DNA of 64,000 nt from Pseudomonadota bacterium (GCA_018241695.1 JAFEDH010000006.1:1-64000), one strand, 5' to 3'; counted from the stretch's first letter, positions 27,099 through 38,805 are shown. Notes: generated by a model from the letters alone, not told the origin. A program made the numbers and translations.

Positions 27099-28571
27099 TC
27101 AGAAAGTACGCACCAGCACGTACTGGCAAAGGAAAATCACCTTTTGCGGGAAAACCCCCAGCAGCGCCACGGCCAGACTGTTGATCGAAAGCAGGATGCG
27201 CAGATCGGCACCGGCCTGGATGGGCGTCATGTCCCGGGGCGAATCGAAGTACATGCACTTGACCACGCGCAGATAGTAAAAGGCGCCGATCAGGGACATG
27301 ATGACCGCGAATACGGCAACCGCAACCTTGCCGCTGGCCACCACCACGGTCAGGACCGCGAACTTCGCCCAGAAGCCGATGAAGAAGGGTATTCCGGCCA
27401 GGGAGAACATCAGGATCAGCATCATCAGCGCAAACCAGGGGCTGCGCTTGTTGAGTCCCTTGAAATCTTCCAGTTCCTCTGCCTCGAAACCCTTGCGGGA
27501 AAGCAGGATGATCATGCCGAAGCTGGCCAGCGCCATCAGCACATAGGCCACCACGTAATACAGGGCCGTGATGTAGGCGGGAAACGCAAGCGTGGTGTTG
27601 CCCCCCTGAACGCCGGCAGTCAGCGCCAGGAGCATGAAGCCCATGTGTGAAATGGTGGAATAGGCCAGCATGCGCTTGATATTGGTCTGGGCGATCGCCG
27701 CCAGATTGCCCAGCACGATGGAAAATACCGCCAGGATCAGCAGCATGGTCTGCCAATGGACGGCCAGATCAAGCAGGCCGGAAACCAGAAAGCGAATGGC
27801 GAGCGCATAGCCGGCGAGTTTGGGCGCGGAGCCGATGAACAGTGTGACCGATGTCGGCGCGCCATGATAGACATCGGGAATCCACATATGGAAAGGCACC
27901 ACGCCGAGCTTGAAGGCAATGCCGGAAACCAGGAACACCAGACCGAAAACCAGCACGGTCTTGTTGACCGCGCCCTGTTCCAGAGCCTGGGCCACCACCG
28001 AAATTTCCAGGGAACCTGTGGCACCGTAGACCATGGACATGCCGTAGAGCAGCAGGCCTGACGCCAGGGCCCCGAGAACAAAATATTTCATCGCCGCTTC
28101 CGTGGCGCGCACCGACTCACGGTCCATCGCCACCATGGCATACAGCGACAGGGACAGAAGTTCAATGCCCAGATACATCACCAGGAAATGGTTGGCCGAA
28201 ATCATGACCATCATGCCCAGGGTGGCGAACAGGGCCAAAAGGTAATACTCGCCCTTGTCCAGATTGCGCTCGCGCAGATATCCACGACCGTAAATCAGGG
28301 CTGTAGCCACCGAGAGATAGGTCAGCAGCTTGAGGAAACTCGACAGCGCATCGTTGATGTAGGTATTGCTAAACGTCAGCACCGAGAATTCGCTCGCGGT
28401 CAGCACGGTCAGCAGGGCAGCGCCTACCAGGGAGGCAACCGAAAGGAAGGGAGTGATCCAGCGACGCTGGCTGGCCAGGAGATCGACGAACAGAATCACG
28501 CAGGCCATGGCCAGCAGAAAAATCTCAGGAGCGGCCGGGTATAGATCGGGGGCGACAAATTGATTGAGCAT
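27099..28571 (-). CDS. nuoN: NADH-quinone oxidoreductase subunit N
   Basis: One of three antiporter-like proton-pumping subunits of the Complex I membrane arm. The 490-residue protein has about 14 membrane segments and the proton-channel signature [20 protein letters not shown] with its conserved Glu/Lys, plus [22 protein letters not shown] and [16 protein letters not shown] half-channel helices. It begins 15 bases after the nuoM stop and is the last nuo subunit. Confidence 0.97.
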   Translation of the reverse strand: MLNQFVAPDLYPAAPEIFLLAMACVILFVDLLASQRRWITPFLSVASLVGAALLTVLTASEFSVLTFSNTYINDALSSFLKLLTYLSVATALIYGRGYLRERNLDKGEYYLLALFATLGMMVMISANHFLVMYLGIELLSLSLYAMVAMDRESVRATEAAMKYFVLGALASGLLLYGMSMVYGATGSLEISVVAQALEQGAVNKTVLVFGLVFLVSGIAFKLGVVPFHMWIPDVYHGAPTSVTLFIGSAPKLAGYALAIRFLVSGLLDLAVHWQTMLLILAVFSIVLGNLAAIAQTNIKRMLAYSTISHMGFMLLALTAGVQGGNTTLAFPAYITALYYVVAYVLMALASFGMIILLSRKGFEAEELEDFKGLNKRSPWFALMMLILMFSLAGIPFFIGFWAKFAVLTVVVASGKVAVAVFAVIMSLIGAFYYLRVVKCMYFDSPRDMTPIQAGADLRILLSINSLAVALLGVFPQKVIFLCQYVLVRTF

Positions 28572-28586
28572 GTCGTTCTCGCGCCG

Positions 28587-30062
28587 TTACAGCAGTTTGC
28601 TCGTCGCCACATGCCTGAGGAGGTTATCCACGGAGGCATGCATGACGTCGGTGAAGGGGAAGGGATACAGGCCCATGGCCAGTACCGCCACGGCCAGCAG
28701 GCCGAGAACAAGGAACTCGCGGGCGTTGATATCGCTCATTTCGGCCACATGATCATTGGCAACGGCGCCGAACACCACACGCTTGTACATCCACAAGGTG
28801 TAGGCGGCCCCCAGGATCAGGGTGATGGCGGCAGCGAAACCGGTCCAGAAATTGAAGCGTACCGCGCCCATGATCACCATGAACTCGCCGACAAAACCCG
28901 ATGTTGCGGGTAGCCCGGAATTGGCCATGGCGAAGAACAGGAACAGGGCTGCGAACTTGGGCATGGTGTTCACCACACCACCATAATCGGCGATCTGTCG
29001 GCTATGCACACGGTCGTACATGACCCCGATACAAAGGAACATCGCGCCAGACACGAAGCCGTGGGAGATCATCTGGACCAGCGCCCCCTCCACACCCAGC
29101 GTATTGAAGATGAAGAAGCCCAGTGTCACGAAACCCATGTGGGAAACCGATGAATACGCCACCAGTTTTTTCATGTCGGCCTGGACGATGGCGACGAAGC
29201 CGATATAAATGATCGCGATCAGCGACAGGCCGATCATCATGGGTGCGGCATAGTGGGCGGCGTCGGGAACAATCGGCAGCGAGAAGCGCACGAATCCATA
29301 GGCACCGAGCTTCAGGGCGATGGCTGCCAGCACTACGGAACCACCAGTCGGCGCCTCGACGTGGGCATCGGGTAGCCAGGTGTGCACCGGCCACATGGGC
29401 ACCTTGACTGCAAAGGAAAGCAGGAAGGCAATGAAGATCAGCAACTGCGGGATGAAATCCAGGCGCAGCTGGTGCCATTCCAGCAGGTTGAAGGTATGGG
29501 ATTGCAGATATAGGTAGATGAACGCCACCAGCATCAGCAGGGAGCCGAGCAGGGTGTAGAGAAAGAATTTCAGTGCCGCATAGACCCGGTTCGGCCCACC
29601 CCAGATACCGATGATCAGGTACATGGGAATCAGGCTGGCTTCAAAGAATACATAGAACAGGATCCCGTCCAGAGCGGAAAAGATGCCGTTCATGAGGCCG
29701 GACATGATCAGGAAGGCGCCCATGTACTGTGCCTGCTTTTCCTCGATCACCTGCCATCCGGCCAGCACCACCAGCACGGTAATGAAGCTGTTGAGCAGGA
29801 TGAAGAGCATGGAAATGCCATCCACGCCGAGGAAATAGTTGATGCGGAAGGCACCAACCCACGGTGACAGTTCGACAAACTGCATGCCCGCCTGGGTGCG
29901 GTCGAAACCGGTGAACAAAGGTATCGTCACCAGCAGCCCTGCCAGCGCAACGGCCAACGCGAGCCAGCGGGCCGTTGCGCGACGTTCGGACCCGGCGACG
30001 AACACCAGCAGCGCGCCGAGGATGGGCACCCAGATGGCCAGACTCAACAGGTGGGAACTCAT
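28587..30062 (-). CDS. nuoM: NADH-quinone oxidoreductase subunit M
   Basis: Antiporter-like proton-pumping subunit of Complex I. The 491-residue, roughly 14-helix protein shows LYVFFEASLIPMYLIIGIWG with the essential glutamate of the first half-channel, FAVKVPMWPVHTWLPDAHVEAPT, and KKLVAYSSVSHMGFV. Conservation is high throughout. It sits between nuoL (16-base gap) and nuoN. Confidence 0.97.
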   Translation of the reverse strand: MSSHLLSLAIWVPILGALLVFVAGSERRATARWLALAVALAGLLVTIPLFTGFDRTQAGMQFVELSPWVGAFRINYFLGVDGISMLFILLNSFITVLVVLAGWQVIEEKQAQYMGAFLIMSGLMNGIFSALDGILFYVFFEASLIPMYLIIGIWGGPNRVYAALKFFLYTLLGSLLMLVAFIYLYLQSHTFNLLEWHQLRLDFIPQLLIFIAFLLSFAVKVPMWPVHTWLPDAHVEAPTGGSVVLAAIALKLGAYGFVRFSLPIVPDAAHYAAPMMIGLSLIAIIYIGFVAIVQADMKKLVAYSSVSHMGFVTLGFFIFNTLGVEGALVQMISHGFVSGAMFLCIGVMYDRVHSRQIADYGGVVNTMPKFAALFLFFAMANSGLPATSGFVGEFMVIMGAVRFNFWTGFAAAITLILGAAYTLWMYKRVVFGAVANDHVAEMSDINAREFLVLGLLAVAVLAMGLYPFPFTDVMHASVDNLLRHVATSKLL

Positions 30063-30078
30063 CGTTTCGTTTCTTTCC

Positions 30079-32094
30079 TCAGGCGCGATTGAACCACAGC
30101 GTCAGCAGGAAAAAGACGCCAATGATCATTGAAAATGCATACTGGTAAAGGTGCCCGCTTTGCAGCATGCGCGAGGCCGCTCCCATCCACCCCACGGCGC
30201 GGGCGGAACCATTCACCACGAGACCGTCGATCAGGACCTGATCACCGGCCTTCCACAAACCACGACCCAGCAGGCGCGAACCCGCGGCAAAGAACACTTC
30301 GTTGAATTTGTCGAAGTAATACTTGTTGTCGAACAGAACATAGAGCGGATGGAAGGTGCGGGCGATAGCCGCAGGAATCTCCGGTTTCTTCAGGTAGAAG
30401 AACCAGGACAGGGCCACGCCCGCCATGGCCAGGAAGAATGGCAGCGAGACGAAGCCGTGCAGGGCCATCGCCATCGGGCCGTGGAACTCGTGCGACAGTT
30501 CCTCCATCGCGGGGTGGAGTTCGTGGTTGATGAAAACTGCCGGACCAAACCAGTCGCCATGCAGCATCGGGGCGATGGTCAGGAAACCGATCCCCACGGA
30601 AGGAATGGCAAGCAGCACCAGCGGCAGCCAAACTACCCAGGGGGTCTCGTGGGGCTTCTGGCCGGGTGCCAGACCATGATGGTGATCAGCAGTGGCTTCT
30701 TCTTCCGCATGGTCACCATGGTGGCCGTGCTGATCCCTGCCGAAGCGTTCCTCACCGTGGAAAACCATGAAATACATGCGGAAGGAGTAGAAAGCTGTGA
30801 CGAAAACACCGGCGATCACGCAGAAATAGGCATAGCCGGCACCAGTGATATGGGATGCCTGCACTGCTTCGATAATGGAATCCTTGGAATAGAAACCGGC
30901 GAAGAAGGGAAAGCCGATCAGGGCCAGCGAACCGACCAGCGAGGTGATCCAGGTAATCGGCATGTATTTGGCAAGGCCGCCCATGTTGCGCATGTCCTGG
31001 TCATGATGCATGCCGATGATGACCGAGCCCGCGCCCAGGAACAGCAGGGCCTTGAAGAAGGCATGGGTCATCAGGTGGAACACCGCGGCCGAATAGGCGG
31101 AAACCCCGAGCGCAACCGTCATGTATCCCAGCTGGGAAAGCGTGGAGTACGCCACCACCCGCTTGATGTCATTCTGTATCAGTCCCAGCAGCCCCATGAA
31201 CAGGGCGGTGGTGGCGCCGATCACCAGCACGAAGGACAGCGCGGTGTCGGACAGCTCGAACAGCGGGGACATGCGGGTGACCATGAAGATGCCGGCGGTA
31301 ACCATGGTGGCCGCATGGATCAGGGCCGAGATCGGCGTCGGGCCTTCCATCGAATCAGGCAGCCAGACATGCAGGGGTACCTGGGCCGACTTGCCCATGG
31401 CACCGATGAACAGGCAGATACAGATCACCGTGATCAGCGACCAGTTCGTTCCCTGGAAAATCAGGGTCGCCAGTTCTTCCTTTCGTGCGAATACCGTGGC
31501 GTAGTCCAGACTGCCTGCATATGCGGCTATCAGACCGATTCCCAGAAGAAAACCGAAGTCACCGACACGGTTGACCATGAAGGCCTTGAGATTGGCATAA
31601 ATGGCCGTAGGCCGGGTGAACCAGAAGCCGATCAGCAGGTAGGACACCAGACCGACGGCCTCCCAGCCGAAGAAAAGCTGAAGGAAATTGTTGCTCATCA
31701 CCAGCATGAGCATGGAGAAGGTAAACAGCGAGATATAGCTGAAGAAGCGCTGGTAGCCAGGATCTTCCGCCATGTAACCGATGGTGTAGACATGCACCAT
31801 GAGGGAAACGAAGGTCACCACCAGCATCATCATCACGGTCAGCCGGTCGATCAGGAAGCCGATCTGGATGTCGAGGCCGCCAGACTGCAACCAGGTATAG
31901 ACCGCGCCATTGAAGGTGTTGCCGGCCTCGACATCCCGGAACACCACCACCGATGCGATGAAGGAAACCAGCACGCCAAGGATGGTCACGACATGGGCGC
32001 CGGTACGGCCGATGATCCTGCCAAACAGGCCGGCCACGACGGACCCCAGAAGTGGCGCCAGCGGTACGAGGAGATAGAGGGTCTTCATGTCCAT
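30079..32094 (-). CDS. nuoL: NADH-quinone oxidoreductase subunit L
   Basis: The distal proton-pumping subunit of Complex I, which also supplies the long lateral helix along the membrane arm. The 671-residue protein has LFFGWEAVGLVSYLLIGFW, AQVPLHVWLPDSMEGPTP and RVVAYSTLSQLGYM. A His/Glu-rich cytoplasmic-side loop (HGHHGDHAEEEATADHHHG, about 480-500) separates the main core from the C-terminal lateral helix region. Two starts six bases apart (32094, 32088) are possible. It follows nuoK by six bases. Confidence 0.97.
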   Translation of the reverse strand: MDMKTLYLLVPLAPLLGSVVAGLFGRIIGRTGAHVVTILGVLVSFIASVVVFRDVEAGNTFNGAVYTWLQSGGLDIQIGFLIDRLTVMMMLVVTFVSLMVHVYTIGYMAEDPGYQRFFSYISLFTFSMLMLVMSNNFLQLFFGWEAVGLVSYLLIGFWFTRPTAIYANLKAFMVNRVGDFGFLLGIGLIAAYAGSLDYATVFARKEELATLIFQGTNWSLITVICICLFIGAMGKSAQVPLHVWLPDSMEGPTPISALIHAATMVTAGIFMVTRMSPLFELSDTALSFVLVIGATTALFMGLLGLIQNDIKRVVAYSTLSQLGYMTVALGVSAYSAAVFHLMTHAFFKALLFLGAGSVIIGMHHDQDMRNMGGLAKYMPITWITSLVGSLALIGFPFFAGFYSKDSIIEAVQASHITGAGYAYFCVIAGVFVTAFYSFRMYFMVFHGEERFGRDQHGHHGDHAEEEATADHHHGLAPGQKPHETPWVVWLPLVLLAIPSVGIGFLTIAPMLHGDWFGPAVFINHELHPAMEELSHEFHGPMAMALHGFVSLPFFLAMAGVALSWFFYLKKPEIPAAIARTFHPLYVLFDNKYYFDKFNEVFFAAGSRLLGRGLWKAGDQVLIDGLVVNGSARAVGWMGAASRMLQSGHLYQYAFSMIIGVFFLLTLWFNRA

Positions 32095-32100
32095 GGAGGC

Positions 32101-32418
32101 TTAACCCTTGAGGCTGTCGAGTTCCTCGACATCGATGGTCTTGAGGTTGCGGAACAGCACTACCAGAATGGCAAGGCCGATGGCGGATTCCGCAGCGGCG
32201 ACGGTCAGGATGAAGAACACGAAAATCTGGCCCGCGCTGTCGTGCAGATAATGGGAAAACGCCACGAAATTGAGGTTCACGGCCAGCAGCATCAGCTCGA
32301 TGGCCATCAGCAGCACGATCAGGTTCTTCCGGTTGAGGAAAATGCCGACCACGGAAATGGCGAACAGGATGGCGCCCAGCACCAGATAATGAGACAGGGA
32401 CAAAGGTTGGCTCAGCAT
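32101..32418 (-). CDS. nuoK: NADH-quinone oxidoreductase subunit K
   Basis: A small three-helix subunit that completes a proton path in the membrane arm. The 105-residue protein has the two conserved buried glutamates in [14 protein letters not shown] and [13 protein letters not shown]. It starts four bases after the nuoJ stop, with GGGGG of the preceding gene's end acting as a ribosome site. Confidence 0.97.
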   Translation of the reverse strand: MLSQPLSLSHYLVLGAILFAISVVGIFLNRKNLIVLLMAIELMLLAVNLNFVAFSHYLHDSAGQIFVFFILTVAAAESAIGLAILVVLFRNLKTIDVEELDSLKG

Positions 32419-32422
32419 GGTT

Positions 32423-33031
32423 TTATTCCCCCTGCTCCTTTTCCGCCGCCATGCGGACGATGCGGATGCGGTCGTTGCGCTTCACGGCCAGCTGTACGGA
32501 TGAATTGAGCGCCTTGGTGTCCTTGCGCTTGCGCAGGGTAAGGGTCACGGCGGCGATGATGGCCACCAGCAGGATCACCGAGGCCAGCTCGAAGGGATAT
32601 GCGTACTCGGTGTACAACACCCGCCCCAGTTCCTTGACGTTGCTGTAACCGGGCGCAATCGCCGGAGCAGGAAGGATATCGGCATCGAAATAGCGTCCGC
32701 CCAGAACGGTGGCCATCTCGGCCACCATCAGCAAGCCGATGGCCGTACCGAAAGGCAGATGGTGCCAGAAGCCACGCCGGATCGATTCCAGATTGATATC
32801 CAGCATCATCACCACGAAGAGGAAAAGCACCATCACCGCGCCGACGTAGACCACCAGCAGCGTGATGGCCAGATATTCCGCCGCCAGCAGCAGCCAGATG
32901 CCTGCGGCATTGAAAAAAGCCAGCACCAGGAACAGCACGGCATGCACCGGATTGCGGGCGGTGATCACGCGCAGGCCCGATACCACCAGTATCGTGGCGA
33001 ACAGATAAAAGAGGAAGGTCTTGAAATCCAT
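32423..33031 (-). CDS. nuoJ: NADH-quinone oxidoreductase subunit J
   Basis: Membrane-arm subunit of Complex I whose third helix changes form during turnover. The 202-residue protein has five hydrophobic segments, including the family motif [20 protein letters not shown]. The charged C-terminal tail ([12 protein letters not shown] onward) is cytoplasmic or poorly ordered. It lies six bases past nuoI. Confidence 0.96.
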   Translation of the reverse strand: MDFKTFLFYLFATILVVSGLRVITARNPVHAVLFLVLAFFNAAGIWLLLAAEYLAITLLVVYVGAVMVLFLFVVMMLDINLESIRRGFWHHLPFGTAIGLLMVAEMATVLGGRYFDADILPAPAIAPGYSNVKELGRVLYTEYAYPFELASVILLVAIIAAVTLTLRKRKDTKALNSSVQLAVKRNDRIRIVRMAAEKEQGE

Positions 33032-33037
33032 CTCGGC

Positions 33038-33523
33038 TTACCGGAATTTGGCGTCCTGCTCCCGGTCGGCGGCGATCTCCGCCTCGTAGCGGTCGCCATT
33101 GGCCAGCAGCATCTGCTTGGTGTAATAAAGATCGCCCCGCTGCTCGCCGTGATATTCGAAAACCCGGGTTTCGACGATGGCATCGACCGGACAGGCTTCT
33201 TCGCAAAAACCGCAGAAGATGCACTTGGTCAGATCGATGTCGTAACGGGTGGTACGCCGGCTGCCGTCCTCACGCTGGGCGGATTCGATGGTGATCGCCA
33301 TGGCCGGGCAAACCGCCTCGCATAACTTGCACGCGATGCAGCGCTCTTCTCCGTTGGGATAGCGGCGCAGGGCATGCAGGCCACGAAAGCGGTTGGACTG
33401 GGGGGTGCGCTCTTCGGGGTACTGCACCACGATCTTGCGTGCGAACAGATAACGGCCGGTGATGGCCATCCCCTTGAAGAGTTCCTTGAGAAACAGACTG
33501 CCGATAAAGTCACGGGCACCCAT
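33038..33523 (-). CDS. nuoI: NADH-quinone oxidoreductase subunit I, two 4Fe-4S clusters
   Basis: Carries clusters N6a and N6b, passing electrons from NuoG to NuoB. In 161 residues the two ferredoxin motifs are C62-C65-C68-C72 and C101-C104-C107-C111. The ATG at 33523 is preferred to one at 33529, because a GAGGAG ends right at the latter and gives six-base spacing to the former. It is separated from nuoH by about 88 bases, unusually far for this operon, with a hairpin and a small ORF in the gap. Confidence 0.97.
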   Translation of the reverse strand: MGARDFIGSLFLKELFKGMAITGRYLFARKIVVQYPEERTPQSNRFRGLHALRRYPNGEERCIACKLCEAVCPAMAITIESAQREDGSRRTTRYDIDLTKCIFCGFCEEACPVDAIVETRVFEYHGEQRGDLYYTKQMLLANGDRYEAEIAADREQDAKFR

Positions 33524-33525
33524 TG

Positions 33526-33606
33526 TCATCTCCTCGCCGGGCCGCCACGGGGGGACCTGTGGCCTCCCGTGGGAAGCAGCGGATGCATGTGAGCATGGTG
33601 GGCCAT
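33526..33606 (-). CDS. Possible 26-codon leader ORF between nuoH and nuoI
   Basis: An ATG six bases past the nuoH stop, preceded by GGAAG at suitable spacing, opens a frame of 26 residues starting [15 protein letters not shown] and ending in RGGPARR. Its TGA lies within the nuoI start region (overlapping the ATG at 33529), so ribosomes finishing it would be at the nuoI ribosome site. The histidine-rich start is curious. It may be a leader peptide for coupling, or chance. Confidence 0.3.
   Translation of the reverse strand: MAHHAHMHPLLPTGGHRSPRGGPARR
33545..33572 (-). other. Hairpin ahead of the nuoI ribosome site
   Basis: Perfect 7-bp arms CCACGGG (33545-33551) and CCCGTGG (33566-33572) enclose 14 bases. 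It lies about 20 bases upstream of the nuoI start in the transcript. No T-tract follows, so an mRNA stability or translation-control role is more likely than termination. Confidence 0.45.
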
Positions 33607-33611
33607 AGTGG

Positions 33612-34664
33612 TCACTTCCAGATGTTGTAGGGCGACAGCATCCACAGTCCGACCACGAGGATCCAGACCAGACAGATGGGCACGAAAACCTTCCAGCCCA
33701 GACGCATGATCTGGTCGTAGCGATAGCGCGGGAAAGTCGCTCGAAGCCAGATGAAGAAAAACAGGCCGGCGAGGATCTTCAGCGCGAGCCAGAAGAAGCC
33801 ATCGGGCAGGAAGCCGAAAGGCGAGGACCAGCCGCCGAGGAAAAACAGGGCCGTCATGGCCGACACCAGCGCCATGTTGGCGTATTCGGCGAGGAAGAAC
33901 AGGGCGAAACCCATGCCCGAATATTCGATCATGTGACCGGCTACGATTTCGGATTCGCCTTCCACCACATCGAAGGGAGCGCGGTTGGTTTCCGCGACGC
34001 CGGAAATCAGGAACACGGCAAACATGGGCAGCAGAGGCAGCCAGTTCCAGGACAGGAAGTTCACTCCCCAACTGGCGAACAATCCATGCTGCTGCACGCG
34101 CACGATGTCGGTCAGATTGAGACTGTTGGAGATCATCAGCACACAGATGAGTGCCAGCCCCATCGCGACTTCATAGGACACCATCTGAGCCGCAGCCCGC
34201 ATGGCGCCAAGGAAGGCATATTTCGAATTGGAGGCCCAGCCGGCGATGATCACGCCGTACACACCAAAGGAAGTGATGGCGAGGTACAGCAGCACACCGG
34301 CATCCACATTCGCCAGTACCCAGCCATGGTCGTAGAAAGGGACGATCGACCAGGCGGTCATGGCGACCGTCATGGCGACGATGGGGCCGAGGAAATACAG
34401 CCATTTATCGGCGGCGGAAGGAATGATGACTTCCTTGAACATCAGCTTCACACCGTCGGCAATCGGCTGCAGCACGCCGAAGGGACCGACCCGGTTGGGG
34501 CCGAGCCGGATGTGCATCATGCCGAGGATGCGCCGTTCACCCACGGTGGTATAGGCCACGAGCACCAGCAGCGGCGCGACCACGCCGACAACCTTGAGCA
34601 GGGTCCAGACCACGATCCAGTACGGGCCGAAGAACGTCTGGAAGGGTTGCAGAAGTGCATCCAT
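33612..34664 (-). CDS. nuoH: NADH-quinone oxidoreductase subunit H
   Basis: Membrane subunit that forms much of the quinone chamber and links the redox and pumping arms. The 350-residue protein has about eight helices, with the conserved loop [21 protein letters not shown] and the acidic motif [21 protein letters not shown]. Its ATG shares one base with the nuoG stop (TGATG). Confidence 0.97.
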   Translation of the reverse strand: MDALLQPFQTFFGPYWIVVWTLLKVVGVVAPLLVLVAYTTVGERRILGMMHIRLGPNRVGPFGVLQPIADGVKLMFKEVIIPSAADKWLYFLGPIVAMTVAMTAWSIVPFYDHGWVLANVDAGVLLYLAITSFGVYGVIIAGWASNSKYAFLGAMRAAAQMVSYEVAMGLALICVLMISNSLNLTDIVRVQQHGLFASWGVNFLSWNWLPLLPMFAVFLISGVAETNRAPFDVVEGESEIVAGHMIEYSGMGFALFFLAEYANMALVSAMTALFFLGGWSSPFGFLPDGFFWLALKILAGLFFFIWLRATFPRYRYDQIMRLGWKVFVPICLVWILVVGLWMLSPYNIWK

Positions 34665-37000
34665 CAGGCTTTCTCCACCGTCAGGGCGCCAAACTGCGCG
34701 CCCAGGGCCACGGTTGCCACATGGGCTGCGGCAACGCGCACCACATTATCGGGCAGCCCCTTGTCGAGACGGGCATCGAGCACCACGCGGGAACCATTGC
34801 ACGCTACCGCGACGCTGGTACCCTCCACCACTCCCAGGCGTGACAGGGTCGCAGCATTGAAACCCGCCGTCGGCATTGCCGCATCCACCGTCGCCTGCAG
34901 GCTGGGGGCACGACGCACCAGGGCATCCGAAAAATAGATGGGGACGTCGGCCACCCGCTCGATAACACTGGCGGCAGCATCGGGCGTAAATGCGGATGCC
35001 ACGCTGACGTGGTTATCCAGACCGGATACGAATTCGGTCTTGCCTTCCAGTATTTCGGCCTTTACCTGCTCGCTGCTCTCATAGTCGAAACCCGCCACAT
35101 CGAGCAGGTTGCCGAGAACCCGCAGCACCTTCCAGGCGGGACGGCATTCACCCTGGGGCTTTGCCACCGCGTAAAAGCTCTGCACCCGGCCCTCCATGTT
35201 CACGAAGGTGCCGGAAGTTTCGCTGAAGGGCGCGACAGGCAGCATCACATCGGCATAATCGAGCGCGGCCCGGGACTGGAAGGAACTCAGGACCACCACG
35301 GTTCTGGCCTGCCCAAGGGCAGCCAGGGCGGCAGCACCATCGGCACAGTCCAGTTCGGGTTCCACGTTCAGCAATACATAGGCCTGGCGCGGTGCGGCCA
35401 GCAGACCGGCGGTGTTGCGGCCACCCTGCTGTGGTAACGCTCTGGCCACATGACCACCGACACTATTGGCGGCTTCGCCCAGATGACCGACGCGGGCGCC
35501 CGTGATGGCAGCCAACTGCTGCGCCAGTATTTCGAGAATCGTGGCCTGGGGATGCTGCTGGGCAAAGTTGCCCAGGAGGATCACGCCGTTCTGGCCGCGG
35601 GCCAGACTTTCGGCGATACGGCGGGCAGTGTCGCCCACAGTCACTGTGGCCAGTGTGGCATCAACGGCGACTCCCTTGATCTCCGCTGCAGCCTTGACGA
35701 TCTGCGCCAGAAGCGAAGGCAACCGGGAGGGTGCGGCGATGGCCTTGGCGAAAATCTTCATCAGCAGATCATCGTCGGCGGAATGCAGAACACTGATCTG
35801 CGTGCCATGCTTGGCGGCCTGGCGCAGCCGCTGCGCCACCAGGGGCTGGTCCTTGCGCAGGAAGGAGCCCACCAGCAGGATGCGGTCGGCCCGGCTCAAC
35901 TCGGCGAGACTCATGCCCAGCCAGGGTGTTCCGGCGCGGTGGCCATCGGCGGAAAAATCGGAACGGCGCAGTCGGAAATCAATGTTGTCGGAACCGATGC
36001 CACGCAACAGCTTGCCGGCGAGATACTGCTCTTCCAGGGTGGAGTGCGGACTCACCAGTGCTCCGATGGCATCACCACCCGCGGTCTGCATGATGTCCCG
36101 CAGGGCATGGGAAGCGTAGTCGAGGGCCACATTCCATTCCACTTCGCGCCACTGACCATCCTGTTTGACCATGGGCTTGGTCAGGCGTTGCTCGGAATTC
36201 AGGGCTTCGTAGGAGAAGCGGTCCCGGTCCGCCAGCCAGCATTCATTGATCTCTTCATTCTCCAGGGGCAGGACACGCTGCACGCGGTCGTGCTTGGTCT
36301 GAACAATGAGGTTGGCGCCCAGTCCATCATGGGGGCTCACCGACTTGCGGCGGGAAAGCTCCCAGGTACGGGCAGAAAACCGGAAAGGCTTGGACGTCAG
36401 TGCGCCGACCGGGCACAGGTCGATGATGTTGCCGGAGAGTTCGGATGTCACCGTGGTCTCGACGAAAGGCATGATTTCGGCCCTTTCGCCACGGAATGCC
36501 TGGCCCAGCTCCATGAAGCCGGCGATTTCCTGGGTAAAGCGGACACAGCGGGTACAGTTGATGCACCGGGTCATGTCGGTGGCGACCAGCGGACCAAGAT
36601 CCTTGTCGGTCACCACGCGCTTTTCTTCCTGATAGCGGGAGGCGGAAGCACCATAGCCCACGGCCAGATCCTGCAACTGGCATTCGCCACCCTGATCGCA
36701 GATAGGGCAATCCAGGGGATGGTTGATGAGCAGGAACTCCATCACGCCGGCCTGGGCCTTGGTGGCCATCTCGGAATGCGTGAACACCTTCATGCCGTTG
36801 GCAACGGGCGTGGCGCACGCGGGCATCGGCTTGGGCGCTTTTTCCACCTGCACCAGACACATGCGGCAGTTGGCCGCGATGGACAGCTTCTTGTGATAGC
36901 AGAAGTGGGGAATGTAGGTACCTGCCTGGTGGGCAGCATCCATGATGGTACTGCCGTCCTCGACCTGCAGCACCTTGCCGTCGATTTCGATTTCTAGCAT
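34664..37000 (-). CDS. nuoG: NADH-quinone oxidoreductase subunit G
   Basis: Largest hydrophilic subunit of Complex I. The 778-residue protein holds a 2Fe-2S cluster (C34, C45, C48, C62), a 4Fe-4S cluster with one His ligand (H94, C98, C101, C107), and a second 4Fe-4S cluster (C146, C149, C152, C196), followed by a molybdopterin-oxidoreductase-like domain without active-site cysteine. The additional N7 cluster motif of E. coli-type NuoG is not seen. The ATG at 37000 overlaps the nuoF end by seven bases; upstream in-frame residues are rejected. Confidence 0.97.
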   Translation of the reverse strand: MLEIEIDGKVLQVEDGSTIMDAAHQAGTYIPHFCYHKKLSIAANCRMCLVQVEKAPKPMPACATPVANGMKVFTHSEMATKAQAGVMEFLLINHPLDCPICDQGGECQLQDLAVGYGASASRYQEEKRVVTDKDLGPLVATDMTRCINCTRCVRFTQEIAGFMELGQAFRGERAEIMPFVETTVTSELSGNIIDLCPVGALTSKPFRFSARTWELSRRKSVSPHDGLGANLIVQTKHDRVQRVLPLENEEINECWLADRDRFSYEALNSEQRLTKPMVKQDGQWREVEWNVALDYASHALRDIMQTAGGDAIGALVSPHSTLEEQYLAGKLLRGIGSDNIDFRLRRSDFSADGHRAGTPWLGMSLAELSRADRILLVGSFLRKDQPLVAQRLRQAAKHGTQISVLHSADDDLLMKIFAKAIAAPSRLPSLLAQIVKAAAEIKGVAVDATLATVTVGDTARRIAESLARGQNGVILLGNFAQQHPQATILEILAQQLAAITGARVGHLGEAANSVGGHVARALPQQGGRNTAGLLAAPRQAYVLLNVEPELDCADGAAALAALGQARTVVVLSSFQSRAALDYADVMLPVAPFSETSGTFVNMEGRVQSFYAVAKPQGECRPAWKVLRVLGNLLDVAGFDYESSEQVKAEILEGKTEFVSGLDNHVSVASAFTPDAAASVIERVADVPIYFSDALVRRAPSLQATVDAAMPTAGFNAATLSRLGVVEGTSVAVACNGSRVVLDARLDKGLPDNVVRVAAAHVATVALGAQFGALTVEKA

Positions 37001-38328
37001 GCCGGACTCACGTGATAGCTGCTGCCGGTGCGCTGGACATCCGGCGGTACCAGGCACTTCCTGTTTTCGATGTGATACTCGAACTCGGAACGGAAGTGCT
37101 TGATGAAACTGTTGACAGGCATGGCCGCCGCGTCGCCCAGGGCGCAGATGGTGCGGCCCATGATGTTAGGCGTGATGCTGGTGAGAAGATCCAGGTCATC
37201 GGGCCGGCCCAGGCCGTTCTCGATACGATGGACAACGCGGTACAGCCAGCCCGTTCCCTCGCGGCAGGGCGTGCACTGACCGCAGGATTCCTCAAAATAA
37301 AAGTAGGACAGGCGCTCCAGCGCCTTGACCATGCAGGTGGTTTCGTCCATGACGATCACGGCACCGGAACCCAGCATCGAGCCTGCCTTGGAAATGGCAT
37401 CGTAATCCATGGTGAGATCCATCATGATCCCGGAGGGAATCACCGGGGCGGAAGAACCACCGGGAATCACGGCCTTGAGCTTGCGCCCGCCGCGCATGCC
37501 GCCTGCCATCTCGAGCAGTCTCGAAAAAGGCGTACCCAGCGGAACCTCGTAGTTGCCCGGCTTGTTCACGTGACCAGAAACGGAAAACAGCTTGGTGCCA
37601 CCATTATTGGGTTTTCCCAGGTTGAGATAGTTCTCCGGCCCCATGCGCAACAGGAAAGGTACGGCGGCGAACGTCTCGGTGTTGTTGATGGTGGTCGGCT
37701 TGCCGTAGAGACCATAGCTGGCGGGAAACGGTGGCTTGAAACGGGGTTGTCCCTTCTTGCCCTCGAGAGATTCGAGCAGGCCGGTTTCCTCGCCGCAGAT
37801 ATAGGCGCCATAACCATGATGCGCGAAGAGCTCGTAGCAAAAATCACTGCCCAGGATGTTCCGTCCCAGATAACCGGCGGCACGGGCTTCATCCAGGGCT
37901 TCCTCGAAACGCTGGTAGATCTCGAAAATCTCGCCGTGGATGTAGTTGTAACCCCGGGTCGCGCCCATGGCATAGCCGGCGATGATCATGCCTTCGATCA
38001 CCGAATGGGGGTCGAATCGCAGCAGATCACGATCCTTGAAGGTCCCCGGCTCCCCCTCGTCGGTATTGCATACCACGTACTTGTCACCGGGGAAGGTATT
38101 GGGCATGAAGCTCCACTTGAGCCCGGTGGGGAATCCCGCGCCGCCCCGACCGCGCAGCACGGAGGCCTTGACCTGGCTGATCACCTCGGCTGGCGGAATC
38201 TTTCCGGCAATGATCTTGCGTAAAGCCGCATAGCCATCACGGGCCTCGTAATCCTTGAGACGCCAGCCCGCGTCCCCCTTGTTCCAGCCGGCAGTGAGCA
38301 CCGGGTTGATCGCATCGATCAGCGCCAT
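36994..38328 (-). CDS. nuoF: NADH-quinone oxidoreductase subunit F
   Basis: Binds NADH and FMN and holds cluster N3. The 444-residue protein has the nucleotide-binding [10 protein letters not shown] at 60-69, the FMN region [15 protein letters not shown], and the cluster motif [15 protein letters not shown] near 350. It starts one base after the nuoE stop. Confidence 0.98.
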   Translation of the reverse strand: MALIDAINPVLTAGWNKGDAGWRLKDYEARDGYAALRKIIAGKIPPAEVISQVKASVLRGRGGAGFPTGLKWSFMPNTFPGDKYVVCNTDEGEPGTFKDRDLLRFDPHSVIEGMIIAGYAMGATRGYNYIHGEIFEIYQRFEEALDEARAAGYLGRNILGSDFCYELFAHHGYGAYICGEETGLLESLEGKKGQPRFKPPFPASYGLYGKPTTINNTETFAAVPFLLRMGPENYLNLGKPNNGGTKLFSVSGHVNKPGNYEVPLGTPFSRLLEMAGGMRGGRKLKAVIPGGSSAPVIPSGIMMDLTMDYDAISKAGSMLGSGAVIVMDETTCMVKALERLSYFYFEESCGQCTPCREGTGWLYRVVHRIENGLGRPDDLDLLTSITPNIMGRTICALGDAAAMPVNSFIKHFRSEFEYHIENRKCLVPPDVQRTGSSYHVSPAC

Positions 38329-38329
38329 G

Positions 38330-38803
38330 TCACTTGCACTCCGCGAGCAGTTTGTCGATCTGGTCCGGAGTCATGAAACTGCACATTTGCTTGTTGTTCA
38401 TCAGCAGGACCGGGGCATCGCCACAGGCGCCCAGACACTCCCCCTCCTTGAGGGTGAAGCGTCCGTCGGTAGTGGTTTCGTTGAAATCGATGCCAAGCTT
38501 TTCCTTGAGATAGTCGGCGGCATGCACGCCGCCCGAAAGGGCGCAGGGCAGATTGGTGCACACCGTCAGCTTGTATTTACCGACAGGCTCGAGATCGTAC
38601 ATGTTGTAGAAACTCGCCACTTCATAGGCTGCCATCGCAGGCATCCCCAGGTATTCGGCGACGAAAGCGATCGTCTCGCGTGAAAGCCAGCCCTTTTCAT
38701 CCTGGGCGATGGCAAGCGCCGCCATCACCGCGGACTGCTTCTGTTCCGCCGGATACTTGGCGATTTCCCGGTCGATCTTGTGTAAGGATTCTTGAGTCAG
38801 CAT
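38330..38803 (-). CDS. nuoE: NADH-quinone oxidoreductase subunit E
   Basis: Thioredoxin-like subunit with the 2Fe-2S cluster N1a. In 157 residues the ligands are C82, C87, C123 and C127 (VCTNLPC and ECLGACG). The N-terminal helical part [19 protein letters not shown] is typical. Two bases separate it from nuoD. Confidence 0.97.
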   Translation of the reverse strand: MLTQESLHKIDREIAKYPAEQKQSAVMAALAIAQDEKGWLSRETIAFVAEYLGMPAMAAYEVASFYNMYDLEPVGKYKLTVCTNLPCALSGGVHAADYLKEKLGIDFNETTTDGRFTLKEGECLGACGDAPVLLMNNKQMCSFMTPDQIDKLLAECK

Positions 38804-38805
38804 GA

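Noticed and set aside
30151..32508. Very long open frame on the plus strand opposite nuoL-nuoK
   Set aside because: It is antisense to highly conserved nuo genes; GC-rich codon bias often leaves a stop-free opposite frame. The translation is His/Gln/Gly-rich with no domain.
35450..36997. 515-codon plus-strand frame opposite nuoG
   Set aside because: Antisense shadow; the cluster ligands and full domain order of NuoG are on the other strand.
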